Shown here in pieces: positions 12,956 through 19,559 of a DNA stretch of 29,090 bases. The translations under genes were made by a program, and so were the position numbers. The notes beneath the pieces were generated by a model. The model saw only the letters and a list, made by a program, of their open reading frames with translations. It did not search any database and had not been told where the DNA came from. The stretch comes from CAYLHU01 sp964383715 (GTDB lineage: Bacteria > Patescibacteriota > Minisyncoccia > Minisyncoccales > CG1-02-41-26), in NCBI GenBank assembly GCA_964383715.1, contig CAYLHU010000003.1:1-29090 (forward strand). The letters run 5' to 3'. Every line of letters begins with the position of its first letter. The first letter of the stretch is position 1.

Positions 12956-14695
12956 TTAACTTTTTTCCTTAAACAATTCTAATAGTTTTTTAAGGGGAAA
13001 AGTGTTAACAATATTTCTTTTTTCGGCCCAACCCCGACGCGACTGATAAAGACCATATTTTATATATGATAAATCCTCTTTTTGGTGAGCATCGCTGTCA
13101 ATAATTAACCTAACCCCCGATTTAAGGGCTCTCTTAATATTAATATCGTTTAAGTCCAATCTTTCCGGTTGAGCATTGATTTCCAAGATAGTTTTAGTTT
13201 CTTTGGCTGCTCGGAAAACTTTTTCCAAGTCAATTTGATATCCTTCTCTCCTCTTTAAAATCCGCCCAGTGGGGTGAGATATGATTTTAATATAGGGGTT
13301 TTTCATCGCCCGAATCATTCTTTCCGTCATTTCCTTTTCGGGCATTTTGAAATTTGAATGGACTCCGGCAATCGCATATTCCAATTTTCCCAAGGCCTCG
13401 TCTTTTATATCCACCCTCCCGTCATTCAAGATATTCAACTCGCACCCCTGTAAAACCCTGAATTTTGAATTTTGAATTTTTAATTTAACATTTAGCCTTT
13501 CTATTTCCTTTCGCTGTTGAGCCAATTGCTTTTCATCTAATCCATTTTCTATTTTCAAAAACTTAGTGTGATCGGAGATACCTAAATACTCATACCCTTT
13601 ATTAATGGCGGTTTGGGCCATCTCTAAAATTGAGTTCTCGCCCCCATTCCAGTCAGAATGGCAATGTAAATCCCCTTTGATATCTTTTAGTTCCACTAAT
13701 TTTGGCAATCTGCCGAATGAGTGAAGGGCAACTTCGATTTCCCCTTCGTTTTCTCTGATTTCCGGAGGGATATAATCCATCCCCAAGGACTCATAAATAT
13801 CTTTTTCATTTCCCCCAGCTATTCTTTTTTTGTTTTTAAAAAGGCCATATTCGTTAAGTTTTAACCCTTTTTCGGAAGCAATTATTCTCAACTGGATATT
13901 ATGTTCTTTGCTTCCGGTAAAATACTGGAGAGCAGAACCATAGGACCCTTCCGGAACCACCCTCAAATCAACATTAAAACCTTGTTCTACCCTAACGGAA
14001 GATTTTGTCTCCCCTTTCCCCCAGACCTTAACTACTTCCGGCAAAGAACAAAAAAAATCCATTACTGGATTAGGTTTATCGGTAACAACCAAAAAATCAG
14101 CGTCCCCGATGGTTTCCTTTCTTCTCCTAATTGACCCGCAAACATTAATCCTTTTAACTTCTTTCAGCCCCTTTAATTTTTTTTCAATTTGCTCAATTTG
14201 AGGGAGAATCTTACCCAATAAGAACCTTCCTTTGCTTTTATTAAGAAATTTGATTCCTTCTAAAATATTTTTTTCTGTCTTAACTCCAAAATTAGGCAAC
14301 CCTCTAATCTTCCCTTCTTGGGCTGATTTTTTCAGGTCTTTTAGGTTTTTAATTTTTAATTTTTGATATAGGTCTTTAATTTTTCGAGGGCCCAATCCTT
14401 CAACTGAAATAATCTCTCTCATTTCAAACGGATATTTCTTTTTATATTCTTGATATGACTTTATTCTACCCGTTTCAATATATTCAATAATTTTATCGGC
14501 AATACTTTCGCCCACGCCGGGTATATTATCAAGCCCCGCCCTGCCTTCCTTTTTATAAATAATCTCCACCTCTTCTGATAAATTTTTTAAACTTTCACTC
14601 GCCCTTCGGTAAGCATAGGGCTTAAAGGGGATATTTTCTATCTCTAAAAAATCAGCTATTTCATAAAATATGTCTGCTAATTTTTTATTTAGCAT
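12956..14695 (-). CDS. polX: DNA polymerase/3'-5' exonuclease PolX
   Basis: Repair polymerase of family X with a PHP nuclease domain. In order: N-terminal helix-hairpin-helix motifs (NIPGVGESIADKI, 57-69; SVEGLGPRKI, 97-106), the nucleotidyltransferase motif GSIRRRKETIGDADFLV with Asp198 and Asp200, the third Asp at 243 (VDLRVV), and the thumb GSALQYFTGSKEHNIQLR. The PHP domain follows with HCH (344-346), SDHT (374-377), GCELNIL, GVHSNF, SHPTGR, EINAQPERLD and DSDAH. At 579 residues it is full length. A short insert (KLKIQNSKFRV) before GCELNIL looks like the repeat-type insertions common in CPR proteins. It starts 19 bp after the flippase stop, so the two are likely co-transcribed. Confidence 0.95.
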   Translation of the reverse strand: MLNKKLADIFYEIADFLEIENIPFKPYAYRRASESLKNLSEEVEIIYKKEGRAGLDNIPGVGESIADKIIEYIETGRIKSYQEYKKKYPFEMREIISVEGLGPRKIKDLYQKLKIKNLKDLKKSAQEGKIRGLPNFGVKTEKNILEGIKFLNKSKGRFLLGKILPQIEQIEKKLKGLKEVKRINVCGSIRRRKETIGDADFLVVTDKPNPVMDFFCSLPEVVKVWGKGETKSSVRVEQGFNVDLRVVPEGSYGSALQYFTGSKEHNIQLRIIASEKGLKLNEYGLFKNKKRIAGGNEKDIYESLGMDYIPPEIRENEGEIEVALHSFGRLPKLVELKDIKGDLHCHSDWNGGENSILEMAQTAINKGYEYLGISDHTKFLKIENGLDEKQLAQQRKEIERLNVKLKIQNSKFRVLQGCELNILNDGRVDIKDEALGKLEYAIAGVHSNFKMPEKEMTERMIRAMKNPYIKIISHPTGRILKRREGYQIDLEKVFRAAKETKTILEINAQPERLDLNDINIKRALKSGVRLIIDSDAHQKEDLSYIKYGLYQSRRGWAEKRNIVNTFPLKKLLELFKEKS

Positions 14696-14714
14696 ATTTT
14701 GTTTAAAATCGAGT

Positions 14715-15530
14715 TTATTGCTTCATCTTGGCAACCAACCCCCAAATTTTTTTCCCGGTTAATTCTATCGCTATTTTAACTAAAAATACACCCCCTATCA
14801 AGCATAAAACAATATTGGCATTTCTTAAAACCATTGCGAAAATAGTCCCCGAAGCCATATCTAACCCCAAGACCTTAAAACTTAAAATGCCTGTCGCCTC
14901 TAATGCTCCCAACCCGGCCGGTGTAGGAAAAATTTCCGAAATGTTAGTGAGGCCATAGATAGACAACCCCTGAGTAAGTTTTACTTCTCCGGTTAAAAAT
15001 AAAATTAAAAAAATCGCGCGAAGAAAAAGAAGAATGTAACGCAAAAGAGAAAAACTAATACCTTTCCAAAATTGCTTCTTTTTGAGAGAGAGAAAATTTA
15101 TTAAGTCCTCTTCTATCTCAAGAATTATTTTGCCGTTTTTGGAGTTTTCAATCTTTTCTCTTTTTATCCCCACTAAATTTAAAATCCAAACCAAAGTGCT
15201 TTCTTTTTTCAGGGCCTTAAAATAAAAAAAAGATAAGAGAAAGAATAAAAAGCCAATCAGGAAAACAGCCAAAAATATCATCTTATTTGAGAAAACGCGA
15301 GTGTAAAAAAGGAGGGTTAAGACCCCAGTCATAGTAAAAATAGAAAATACCGTCCAATCAAAAATCCTTTCAATAACAACTGAAGAAATACTCTTTCGCC
15401 AATCAAGTCCATATTTTTTCTTTACAAAATACGCCTTAAAGGGCTCCCCACCGAATCCGGCCATTGGCGTTAAGAGGTAAGTGATTGTGTACCCGGCGAA
15501 ATAAATCTTACCTAAGCCCTTGAATCTATC
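14715..15530 (-). CDS. lysylphosphatidylglycerol synthase/flippase-like membrane protein (N-terminus lost in assembly gap)
   Basis: The 272 residues after the gap begin DRFKGLGKIYFAGYTITYLLTPMAGFGGEPFKAYFVKKKYG, which is the glycolipid/LPG flippase signature (PF03706, AglD/MprF transmembrane type): a GG-EP motif between helices and a VVIERIFDW helix. Five or more hydrophobic segments follow, and PTPAGLGALEATG near the end is the second family signature. It probably moves or synthesises a lipid-linked compound. The N-terminal ~60 residues fall in the run of Ns. The frame only seems to join the antiporter start upstream because the gap is 100 Ns of arbitrary length. Confidence 0.8.
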   Translation of the reverse strand, partial: DRFKGLGKIYFAGYTITYLLTPMAGFGGEPFKAYFVKKKYGLDWRKSISSVVIERIFDWTVFSIFTMTGVLTLLFYTRVFSNKMIFLAVFLIGFLFFLLSFFYFKALKKESTLVWILNLVGIKREKIENSKNGKIILEIEEDLINFLSLKKKQFWKGISFSLLRYILLFLRAIFLILFLTGEVKLTQGLSIYGLTNISEIFPTPAGLGALEATGILSFKVLGLDMASGTIFAMVLRNANIVLCLIGGVFLVKIAIELTGKKIWGLVAKMKQ

Positions 15531-15630
15531 NNNNNNNNNNNNNNNNNNNNNNNNNNNNNNNNNNNNNNNNNNNNNNNNNNNNNNNNNNNNNNNNNNNNNN
15601 NNNNNNNNNNNNNNNNNNNNNNNNNNNNNN
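15531..15630. other. assembly gap (100 Ns, length arbitrary)
   Basis: Exactly 100 Ns, a placeholder length used when gap size is unknown. A transporter N-terminus of one family lies on one side and a C-terminus of another family on the other. Real sequence, at least most of a CaCA antiporter and the start of the flippase, is missing here. Confidence 0.95.
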
Positions 15631-15791
15631 TCGGGCAAAGATGTCCCAACGGCCACAATAGTTACCCCGATAATAAAAGGCGATATTTTAAAAGCCAAAC
15701 CAATTTTTTCAGCACTTTCAACTAACCAATCGGCTGATTTTATCAAGAGAACTAAACTTGCTATAAAAACTAAAATCCAAACAATTAGCAT
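15631..15791 (-). CDS. calcium/sodium antiporter (CaCA family), N-terminal fragment before gap
   Basis: The first 53 residues, MLIVWILVFIASLVLLIKSA, then DWLVESAEKIGLAFKISPFIIGVTIVAVGTSLP with an acidic residue next (GAN codon), are the first helix and the start of the alpha-1 repeat (G-T-S-L-P-E) of YrbG-type K+-independent Na+/Ca2+ exchangers. The remaining ~260 residues of such a protein are lost in the gap. The start lies 9 bp after the stop of the 91-residue hypothetical gene. Confidence 0.8.
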
Positions 15792-15800
15792 ATCTCATTT

Positions 15801-16076
15801 TTATTTAATTCTTTTCTTCAACTCTTCTTCAATAATATCTATCGCCTTTTGAGAAATTTTATGGGAAGCCGTGTTTTTTCTCATCCAATCAATCCCTCTC
15901 TCCAATTCCTTGAGGTCAATGCCTATTTGGTCCCCACTCTCTTCCATATCTCCCCTAAAAATTTGTTCAACTTTGTCTATCTCTAAACGAGAAAGACCTC
16001 TTTTCTTGAGGTTTAAACGAGCAATCCTAAACTGCTCTTTTGAAATATGGGACTTATAGTTGCCAAAAATACCCAT
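15801..16076 (-). CDS. conserved-looking hypothetical protein (91 aa)
   Basis: A charged, mostly helical protein beginning MGIFGNYKSHISKEQFRIAR with a Lys/Arg-rich middle and an acidic stretch (IFRGDMEESGDQIGIDLKEL). It ends in WMRKNTASHKISQKAIDIIEEELKKRIK. No transmembrane helix or known motif is seen. I recall similar short proteins in Parcubacteria without assigned function. It lies between the permease and the antiporter with short gaps, all on one strand. Confidence 0.65.
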   Translation of the reverse strand: MGIFGNYKSHISKEQFRIARLNLKKRGLSRLEIDKVEQIFRGDMEESGDQIGIDLKELERGIDWMRKNTASHKISQKAIDIIEEELKKRIK

Positions 16077-16127
16077 AACTAACTTTATATTATTAGACCT
16101 TTATTCCCACTTCGGTATTCTAACATA

Positions 16128-17255
16128 TTAATTAAAATAATAAATAATTTGGCTTACCGTTCCTAACACTAAAATTACTATGACTGAATACAATAAATTG
16201 TTAGATATGTTTAAGGTATATTCCGGTTTTCTTTCCCCTTTTTCCCGGGCTTTTTTATAAACCAAGCAAATTATTGTCCCTTCCACCAAACCCATTAGGG
16301 CCCCAATTAAAACGACCAAGAAAACAAATTCCCTAATCCCGATTAAAAATAAGAGAAAGGGAATAAAACAAGCTATAGAGGAAGCTATTAAACGGGGAAT
16401 CTGGTAATCAAAACGCAAAGTATTTTTAAGATAATTTGCCAAAATTAAAAAAGAAGTAGAAACGCAAAAAAGACCAAAAATGGCTCCCAAGAGAATAATT
16501 TTATCCCCTAAAACAGGGATTAACCCCTGAAAAGCATCGGGGGTAGTTTTTGGGCCAGCCACCCCGCTCACCGTTAAACCAAAAGAGAAATAAATGGCTA
16601 TGGAAATTATTATCCCTAAAAAAATCACTTTTTTGAGTTTCTCTTTCTTGACCAATATTTTTTCTATCTCCGGAACAGCGTTCCAACCGACTAAACTAAA
16701 AAGGATTATCCCATAGGGCAGAAAGATATTTTGGGTGTTGGCAAGAACAAAATTATCCAATTTTATTTTGGGGAAACTAAAAAACATTATTAAAAGAAAA
16801 ATTCCAAAAAGAAAAAAATTCATCAAAAGTTCCGACCAAGCAATTGATTTCATTCCCCAAAAAACAAAAAGAGACAAAATCGCCCAAAGTAGAAAAGACG
16901 CTTCAATAAAAGACAGGGAGGGAAAAATAATTTTCAGAAAATTACCGGCTAAAATAATATAAATTAAAAGGGAACCGGTCGTTCCTAAAAATGTTGAAAA
17001 CGAAGTTAGGATTTTAGCTTTTTTCCCCAAATACTTCCCACTATAACCGACAAGGCGATGTTTTTCATTGGTCCGTAAAACAATTTCTCCAAAAAATAAA
17101 TGTAACAAGAGAACAATAATTCCCAAAATTAAGAAATAAAAAAAACAGGGCAAAATTCCACTTTTTGCCACCATATAGGGAATAGTAAAAATACCGGCTC
17201 CAATGATTGTCCCTAACAAAGAAGCCAAGCTTAGAATAAAAGTTCTGTCTTTCAT
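16128..17255 (-). CDS. amino-acid permease (aromatic amino-acid/HAAAP or APC type)
   Basis: A 375-residue integral membrane protein with about eleven hydrophobic segments. The first is SLASLLGTIIGAGIFTIPYMVAKSG: the GxxIGAGIFxxP signature where substrate and ion bind in APC-superfamily transporters. The length and short loops fit the Trp/Tyr permease (HAAAP) branch best; substrate cannot be fixed by reading. I use the ATG at 17255 (MKDRTFILS...); the TTG seven codons upstream would add residues without support. A patescibacterium lacking amino-acid synthesis would rely on such uptake. Confidence 0.8.
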   Translation of the reverse strand: MKDRTFILSLASLLGTIIGAGIFTIPYMVAKSGILPCFFYFLILGIIVLLLHLFFGEIVLRTNEKHRLVGYSGKYLGKKAKILTSFSTFLGTTGSLLIYIILAGNFLKIIFPSLSFIEASFLLWAILSLFVFWGMKSIAWSELLMNFFLFGIFLLIMFFSFPKIKLDNFVLANTQNIFLPYGIILFSLVGWNAVPEIEKILVKKEKLKKVIFLGIIISIAIYFSFGLTVSGVAGPKTTPDAFQGLIPVLGDKIILLGAIFGLFCVSTSFLILANYLKNTLRFDYQIPRLIASSIACFIPFLLFLIGIREFVFLVVLIGALMGLVEGTIICLVYKKAREKGERKPEYTLNISNNLLYSVIVILVLGTVSQIIYYFN

Positions 17256-17295
17256 TGTCGAGCCCTTGCAAGACAAGGGCGAAGATAACTAACTT

Positions 17296-17556
17296 TTATG
17301 CCTTAAAAACCTTGTATCCCACCCTTGCTTTTTCCTTTAATTTCAAGCCGATTGATTCGCCCTTTTTGGCTTTTTTGATTTTTTGGTGTTCGGCTTCCAT
17401 TGATTCAACTTCCTGTTCAAAATCAGTCGTTTCTCCTCCGACAACACGGATATTGTCCCCAACTTTCAATACGCCGTCTAATTTAATTACGGCCACTTCA
17501 ATTTTGTCAAAATAGTGAGTAATTTGACCAAGAGGTTTTTCTTTTTTGTCTGCCAT
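17296..17556 (-). CDS. translation elongation factor-like protein (EF-Tu domain 2-like)
   Basis: An 86-residue protein made of one beta-barrel-like unit: LGQITHYFDKIEVAVIKLDG, LKVGDNIRVVGGETTDFEQEVESME, KKGESIGLKLKEKARVGYKVFKA. This is the pattern of EF-Tu/EF-G domain 2 ('L.VGD.I...G....F...V.SM......A..G..VGLK....VR.GD.V') without any GTPase domain. Such stand-alone proteins are annotated as translation elongation factor-like; their role is not established. ATG start at 17556; the upstream AT-rich segment is shared with the methyltransferase gene's leader. Confidence 0.75.
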   Translation of the reverse strand: MADKKEKPLGQITHYFDKIEVAVIKLDGVLKVGDNIRVVGGETTDFEQEVESMEAEHQKIKKAKKGESIGLKLKEKARVGYKVFKA

Positions 17557-17602
17557 ATTATTTTTAATTTTTATTTTTTGACCTTTCTTCTTCTATTTTA
17601 GC

Positions 17603-17628
17603 AAAAATATAAAAAAATAAAACCATAA
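17603..17628. repeat. 26-bp AT-rich segment shared with 18740-18765 (copy 1)
   Basis: AAAAATATAAAAAAATAAAA followed by CCATAA occurs identically at 17603-17628 and 18740-18765. Each lies within 75 bp upstream of a minus-strand gene (EF-Tu domain-2-like and methyltransferase), with ATTTTAG next to it. It may hold a promoter or be a low-complexity duplicate. Confidence 0.6.
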
Positions 17629-17632
17629 AAGG

Positions 17633-17688
17633 AAACATTGTCGTGGACCCTAATTGGGGTTGACAACAATGTTTAGTTAAATTATAAT
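17633..17688 (+). promoter_or_regulatory. consensus sigma-70 promoter overlapping a hairpin
   Basis: TTGACA (17660-17665) and TATAAT (17683-17688) are both perfect, with a 17-bp spacer on the plus strand. The -35 box sits in an inverted repeat whose arms are AAACATTGT (17633-17641) and ACAATGTTT (17666-17674), with GACCC/GGGGT inside. A regulator bound there could block the promoter. It serves the small gene at 17731; the predicted leader is about 36 nt. Confidence 0.72.
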
Positions 17689-17730
17689 TTAGGTAAAAGG
17701 TCTAAATAAATAAAATAAAAATAAAGGGAT

Positions 17731-17937
17731 ATGAAGTTAAAAAATATTACACCAGGACCATATGATTGTGTTTGTACAGCTTGTCCGGCGATATACGAGA
17801 ACCCAAAAGGAGATAAACTTATTATTGTCGGTTCAAAGGTAAATTCCAAAGAACTTGGGATAGATAATAGAATTGGCGAGAATGAACAAGCGGTGACAGT
17901 AGATAGAGAGATGCTTCGCCAAGTTTTTGAAAAATAA
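17731..17937 (+). CDS. small hypothetical protein (68 aa)
   Basis: MKLKNITPGPYDCVCTACPA leads into IYENPKGDKLIIVGSKVNSK and an end with VTVDREMLRQVFEK. The pattern (a CPAIYE segment, a hydrophobic IIVGSKV strand, a VDREML helix) recalls short actinobacterial and CPR proteins without known function. Three cysteines lie close together (13, 15, 18). Support for the gene is the perfect promoter, AAAGGG five bases before the ATG, and a terminator at 18022-18050. Confidence 0.65.
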   Translation: MKLKNITPGPYDCVCTACPAIYENPKGDKLIIVGSKVNSKELGIDNRIGENEQAVTVDREMLRQVFEK

Positions 17938-18021
17938 AATTTTATCTTTAATGTTGAATTAGGTTTAATTTTTATTTCTGACTTGCCAATAAGTCCCTGT
18001 TTTGTTGTTAAAAATTTTAGA

Positions 18022-18050
18022 AGTGGGTTAGCTATGCCCACTATTTTTTT
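18022..18050 (+). terminator. terminator of the 68-aa gene, overlapping the methyltransferase end
   Basis: AGTGGG (18022-18027), a 9-base loop, CCCACT (18037-18042), then a run of eight T after one A. It works on the plus strand; the stem also encodes the last residues of the convergent methyltransferase gene. On the minus strand an A-run precedes the stem, so it is poorer there. Confidence 0.6.
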
Positions 18051-18708
18051 TAGATTTTATTCCTAAAATAATAGGGGCATTTATGCCCATTGTCCATTCT
18101 TTTTGTTTTGTTAGTTCCCAAATCTTGTTAATCTCAAATAGTTGAAGAAAACTTTCTGATAAATATTCCGACAAAGTGTGCGAGGGAAATTTTAAAATAA
18201 ATTTTTGATGAGCATTGAAAGAAATTTGTTCTTTCTTAGAATAATTTTTACTTTTCTTTAAAAAGATTTCGGAAAATGGATGGGGGATAATAAAAATAAG
18301 TATTCCTCCTTTTTTTAGAACTCGAGCAATCTCTTTCCAAGCAGAATCTAAATCAGAAATATAATAAAGTAAAAGATTGGCAACAATAATATCAAATTTA
18401 TTATTTGGAAAAGGTAAGTTAAGAATATTAGCAACAAACAATCTTTTAGGTGATTTTACTATTTGTTTTGCCTTTTCAATCATTAACTCCGAACTGTCAA
18501 TTCCATAAACTCCTTTAGCTCCCGCTTTTTTAAAAAAATCTATCTCATCCCCTGATCCGCAACCTAAATCAAGAATATTTTTACCCCTAAAATCAACGCT
18601 ACTCATAATAAATTTCTTGACCCTACTTTCTTCGGTTCCATTCTTTAATTTTTTCTTAATGGAAATATATTTTTCCCCGATTAAATTATATTGTTTTTCT
18701 ATGTCCAT
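18028..18708 (-). CDS. class I SAM-dependent methyltransferase
   Basis: 226 residues with the class I Rossmann motifs: ILDLGCGSGDEIDFF (motif I, about 45-59), GVYGIDSSELMIEKAKQ (acidic loop binding the ribose), FDIIVANLLLYYISD (motif IV), then WKEIARVLKKGGILIFIIPHP (motif VI). The pattern is the Methyltransf_11 type acting on small molecules; substrate unknown. The C-terminus is coded by the convergent terminator hairpin. The start ATG at 18708 is 23 bp from the AT-rich shared segment. Confidence 0.85.
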   Translation of the reverse strand: MDIEKQYNLIGEKYISIKKKLKNGTEESRVKKFIMSSVDFRGKNILDLGCGSGDEIDFFKKAGAKGVYGIDSSELMIEKAKQIVKSPKRLFVANILNLPFPNNKFDIIVANLLLYYISDLDSAWKEIARVLKKGGILIFIIPHPFSEIFLKKSKNYSKKEQISFNAHQKFILKFPSHTLSEYLSESFLQLFEINKIWELTKQKEWTMGINAPIILGIKSKKNSGHS

Positions 18709-18739
18709 AATCTAATGATTATTTATTTCATTTTAGAAT

Positions 18740-18765
18740 AAAAATATAAAAAAATAAAACCATAA
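18740..18765. repeat. 26-bp AT-rich segment shared with 17603-17628 (copy 2)
   Basis: Identical to the segment at 17603-17628 and in the same orientation, upstream of the methyltransferase gene. The surrounding 18709-18873 holds no gene I can support. Confidence 0.6.
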
Positions 18766-18873
18766 TAAAAATACAGAGACCAAACCCCTTTTTTTTAATT
18801 AAAAAATCAATCTATATTGAATTTTTCAATTTACTCATGCCCCTATCTCATTAGTAGGCACTGGAAACCCAAT

Positions 18874-19083
18874 TTATCCTTTTTTAAAGTCGCCTTCCGT
18901 TAAGTTGCTTTGACGCAGTATAGATTTAAAAGTGCCATAAGGAATTTCTTTCTTAGGAGATGGCACAATAACTATCAATTTATTTTTCTCAAATTTCGCA
19001 TGACTACCTCTTTGCGATACATAAAAAAAGCCCTTTTTCTGAAGGACTCTAATAATATCTCGAGACGAATATAGTTTAGACAT
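18874..19083 (-). CDS. hicA: HicA-family toxin
   Basis: mRNA interferase toxin of a type II toxin-antitoxin pair. The 69 residues from the ATG at 19083 read MSKLYSSRDIIRVLQKKGFF, then YVSQRGSHAKFEKNKLIVIVP. GSHAKF carries the catalytic His of the double-stranded-RNA-binding-like HicA fold. HPxK-like end is replaced by PSPKKEIPYGTFKSILRQSNLT. An upstream in-frame start (19104) would lie inside hicB. It overlaps hicB by 8 bp, so translation is probably coupled, with the antitoxin first. Confidence 0.85.
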   Translation of the reverse strand: MSKLYSSRDIIRVLQKKGFFYVSQRGSHAKFEKNKLIVIVPSPKKEIPYGTFKSILRQSNLTEGDFKKG

Positions 19084-19294
19084 AACGAAACTTAGTTTGA
19101 GCAACTTCAGGTTTTTCTATTTTTATAACTTTTGGGTTTTTGGCATCTTCAAAATACAAATCTATTGCTTCATCAAGATTTTTTAACGCCCCTTCTTTGG
19201 TTTTTCCAAAACTAGACACATCAACATTAAGACACTGGGAAACATAATATTTTCCCTCTTTCCAAACTATATTTTTCAGGCCTATTTTGCGCAT
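19076..19294 (-). CDS. hicB: HicB-family antitoxin (short form)
   Basis: 72 residues: a beta strand start NIVWKEGKYYVSQCLNVDVS, SFGKTKEGALKNLDEAIDLYFEDA and a short tail. This is the partly degraded RNase H-like HicB fold that masks HicA. It lacks the C-terminal HTH or ribbon-helix-helix DNA-binding domain of longer HicB proteins, so direct autoregulation is doubtful. It is the first gene of the pair; an inverted repeat lies 58 bp upstream. Confidence 0.82.
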   Translation of the reverse strand: MRKIGLKNIVWKEGKYYVSQCLNVDVSSFGKTKEGALKNLDEAIDLYFEDAKNPKVIKIEKPEVAQTKFRYV

Positions 19295-19351
19295 AAGTTT
19301 TAAAATTATTTTAATCTTGAATTTTATCTATGTAAATTTTCCGCTTTAATA

Positions 19352-19377
19352 TATGTTTTAATTATACTTAAAACATA
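19352..19377. promoter_or_regulatory. perfect inverted repeat upstream of hicBA (operator candidate)
   Basis: TATGTTTTAA, a 6-base spacer TTATAC, then TTAAAACATA. The two 10-bp arms match exactly. It lies 58 bp before the hicB start in the divergent region with recG. It could bind a regulator of either gene; the short HicB is not an obvious binder. Confidence 0.5.
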
Positions 19378-19445
19378 CCTATCGTCAAATTATGTCAAAC
19401 AATTTAAAATCTAATCTCAAATTTAATCTTTTTGAAATAAAGATT

Positions 19446-19470
19446 ATCAACGAGTCCGGGTCTCGTTGAT
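19446..19470 (+). terminator. hairpin with AT-rich tail in the hicB-recG divergent region
   Basis: ATCAACGAG and CTCGTTGAT enclose TCCGGGT; AAAAATATTTT follows. There is no gene end just upstream on either strand, so a terminator role is uncertain: it may be an attenuator in the recG leader or a stray palindrome. Confidence 0.4.
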
Positions 19471-19559
19471 AAAAATATTTTCATATTACTCGTATCTATT
19501 ATTGATTTAAGGTCTTATTTAACTTATCCTAAAACAAGAAAGAAACTTTTTCAAGTTAT

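Noticed and set aside
14715..15791. Single 358-residue membrane protein
   Set aside because: Joined only through 100 Ns; the two ends belong to different families.
16501..17271. Overlapping frames within the permease gene on both strands
   Set aside because: Frame shadows; the permease frame carries all family features.
17682..18041. 119-codon minus-strand frame over the 68-residue gene
   Set aside because: Antisense to a gene with a perfect promoter and terminator, and it runs through the terminator hairpin.
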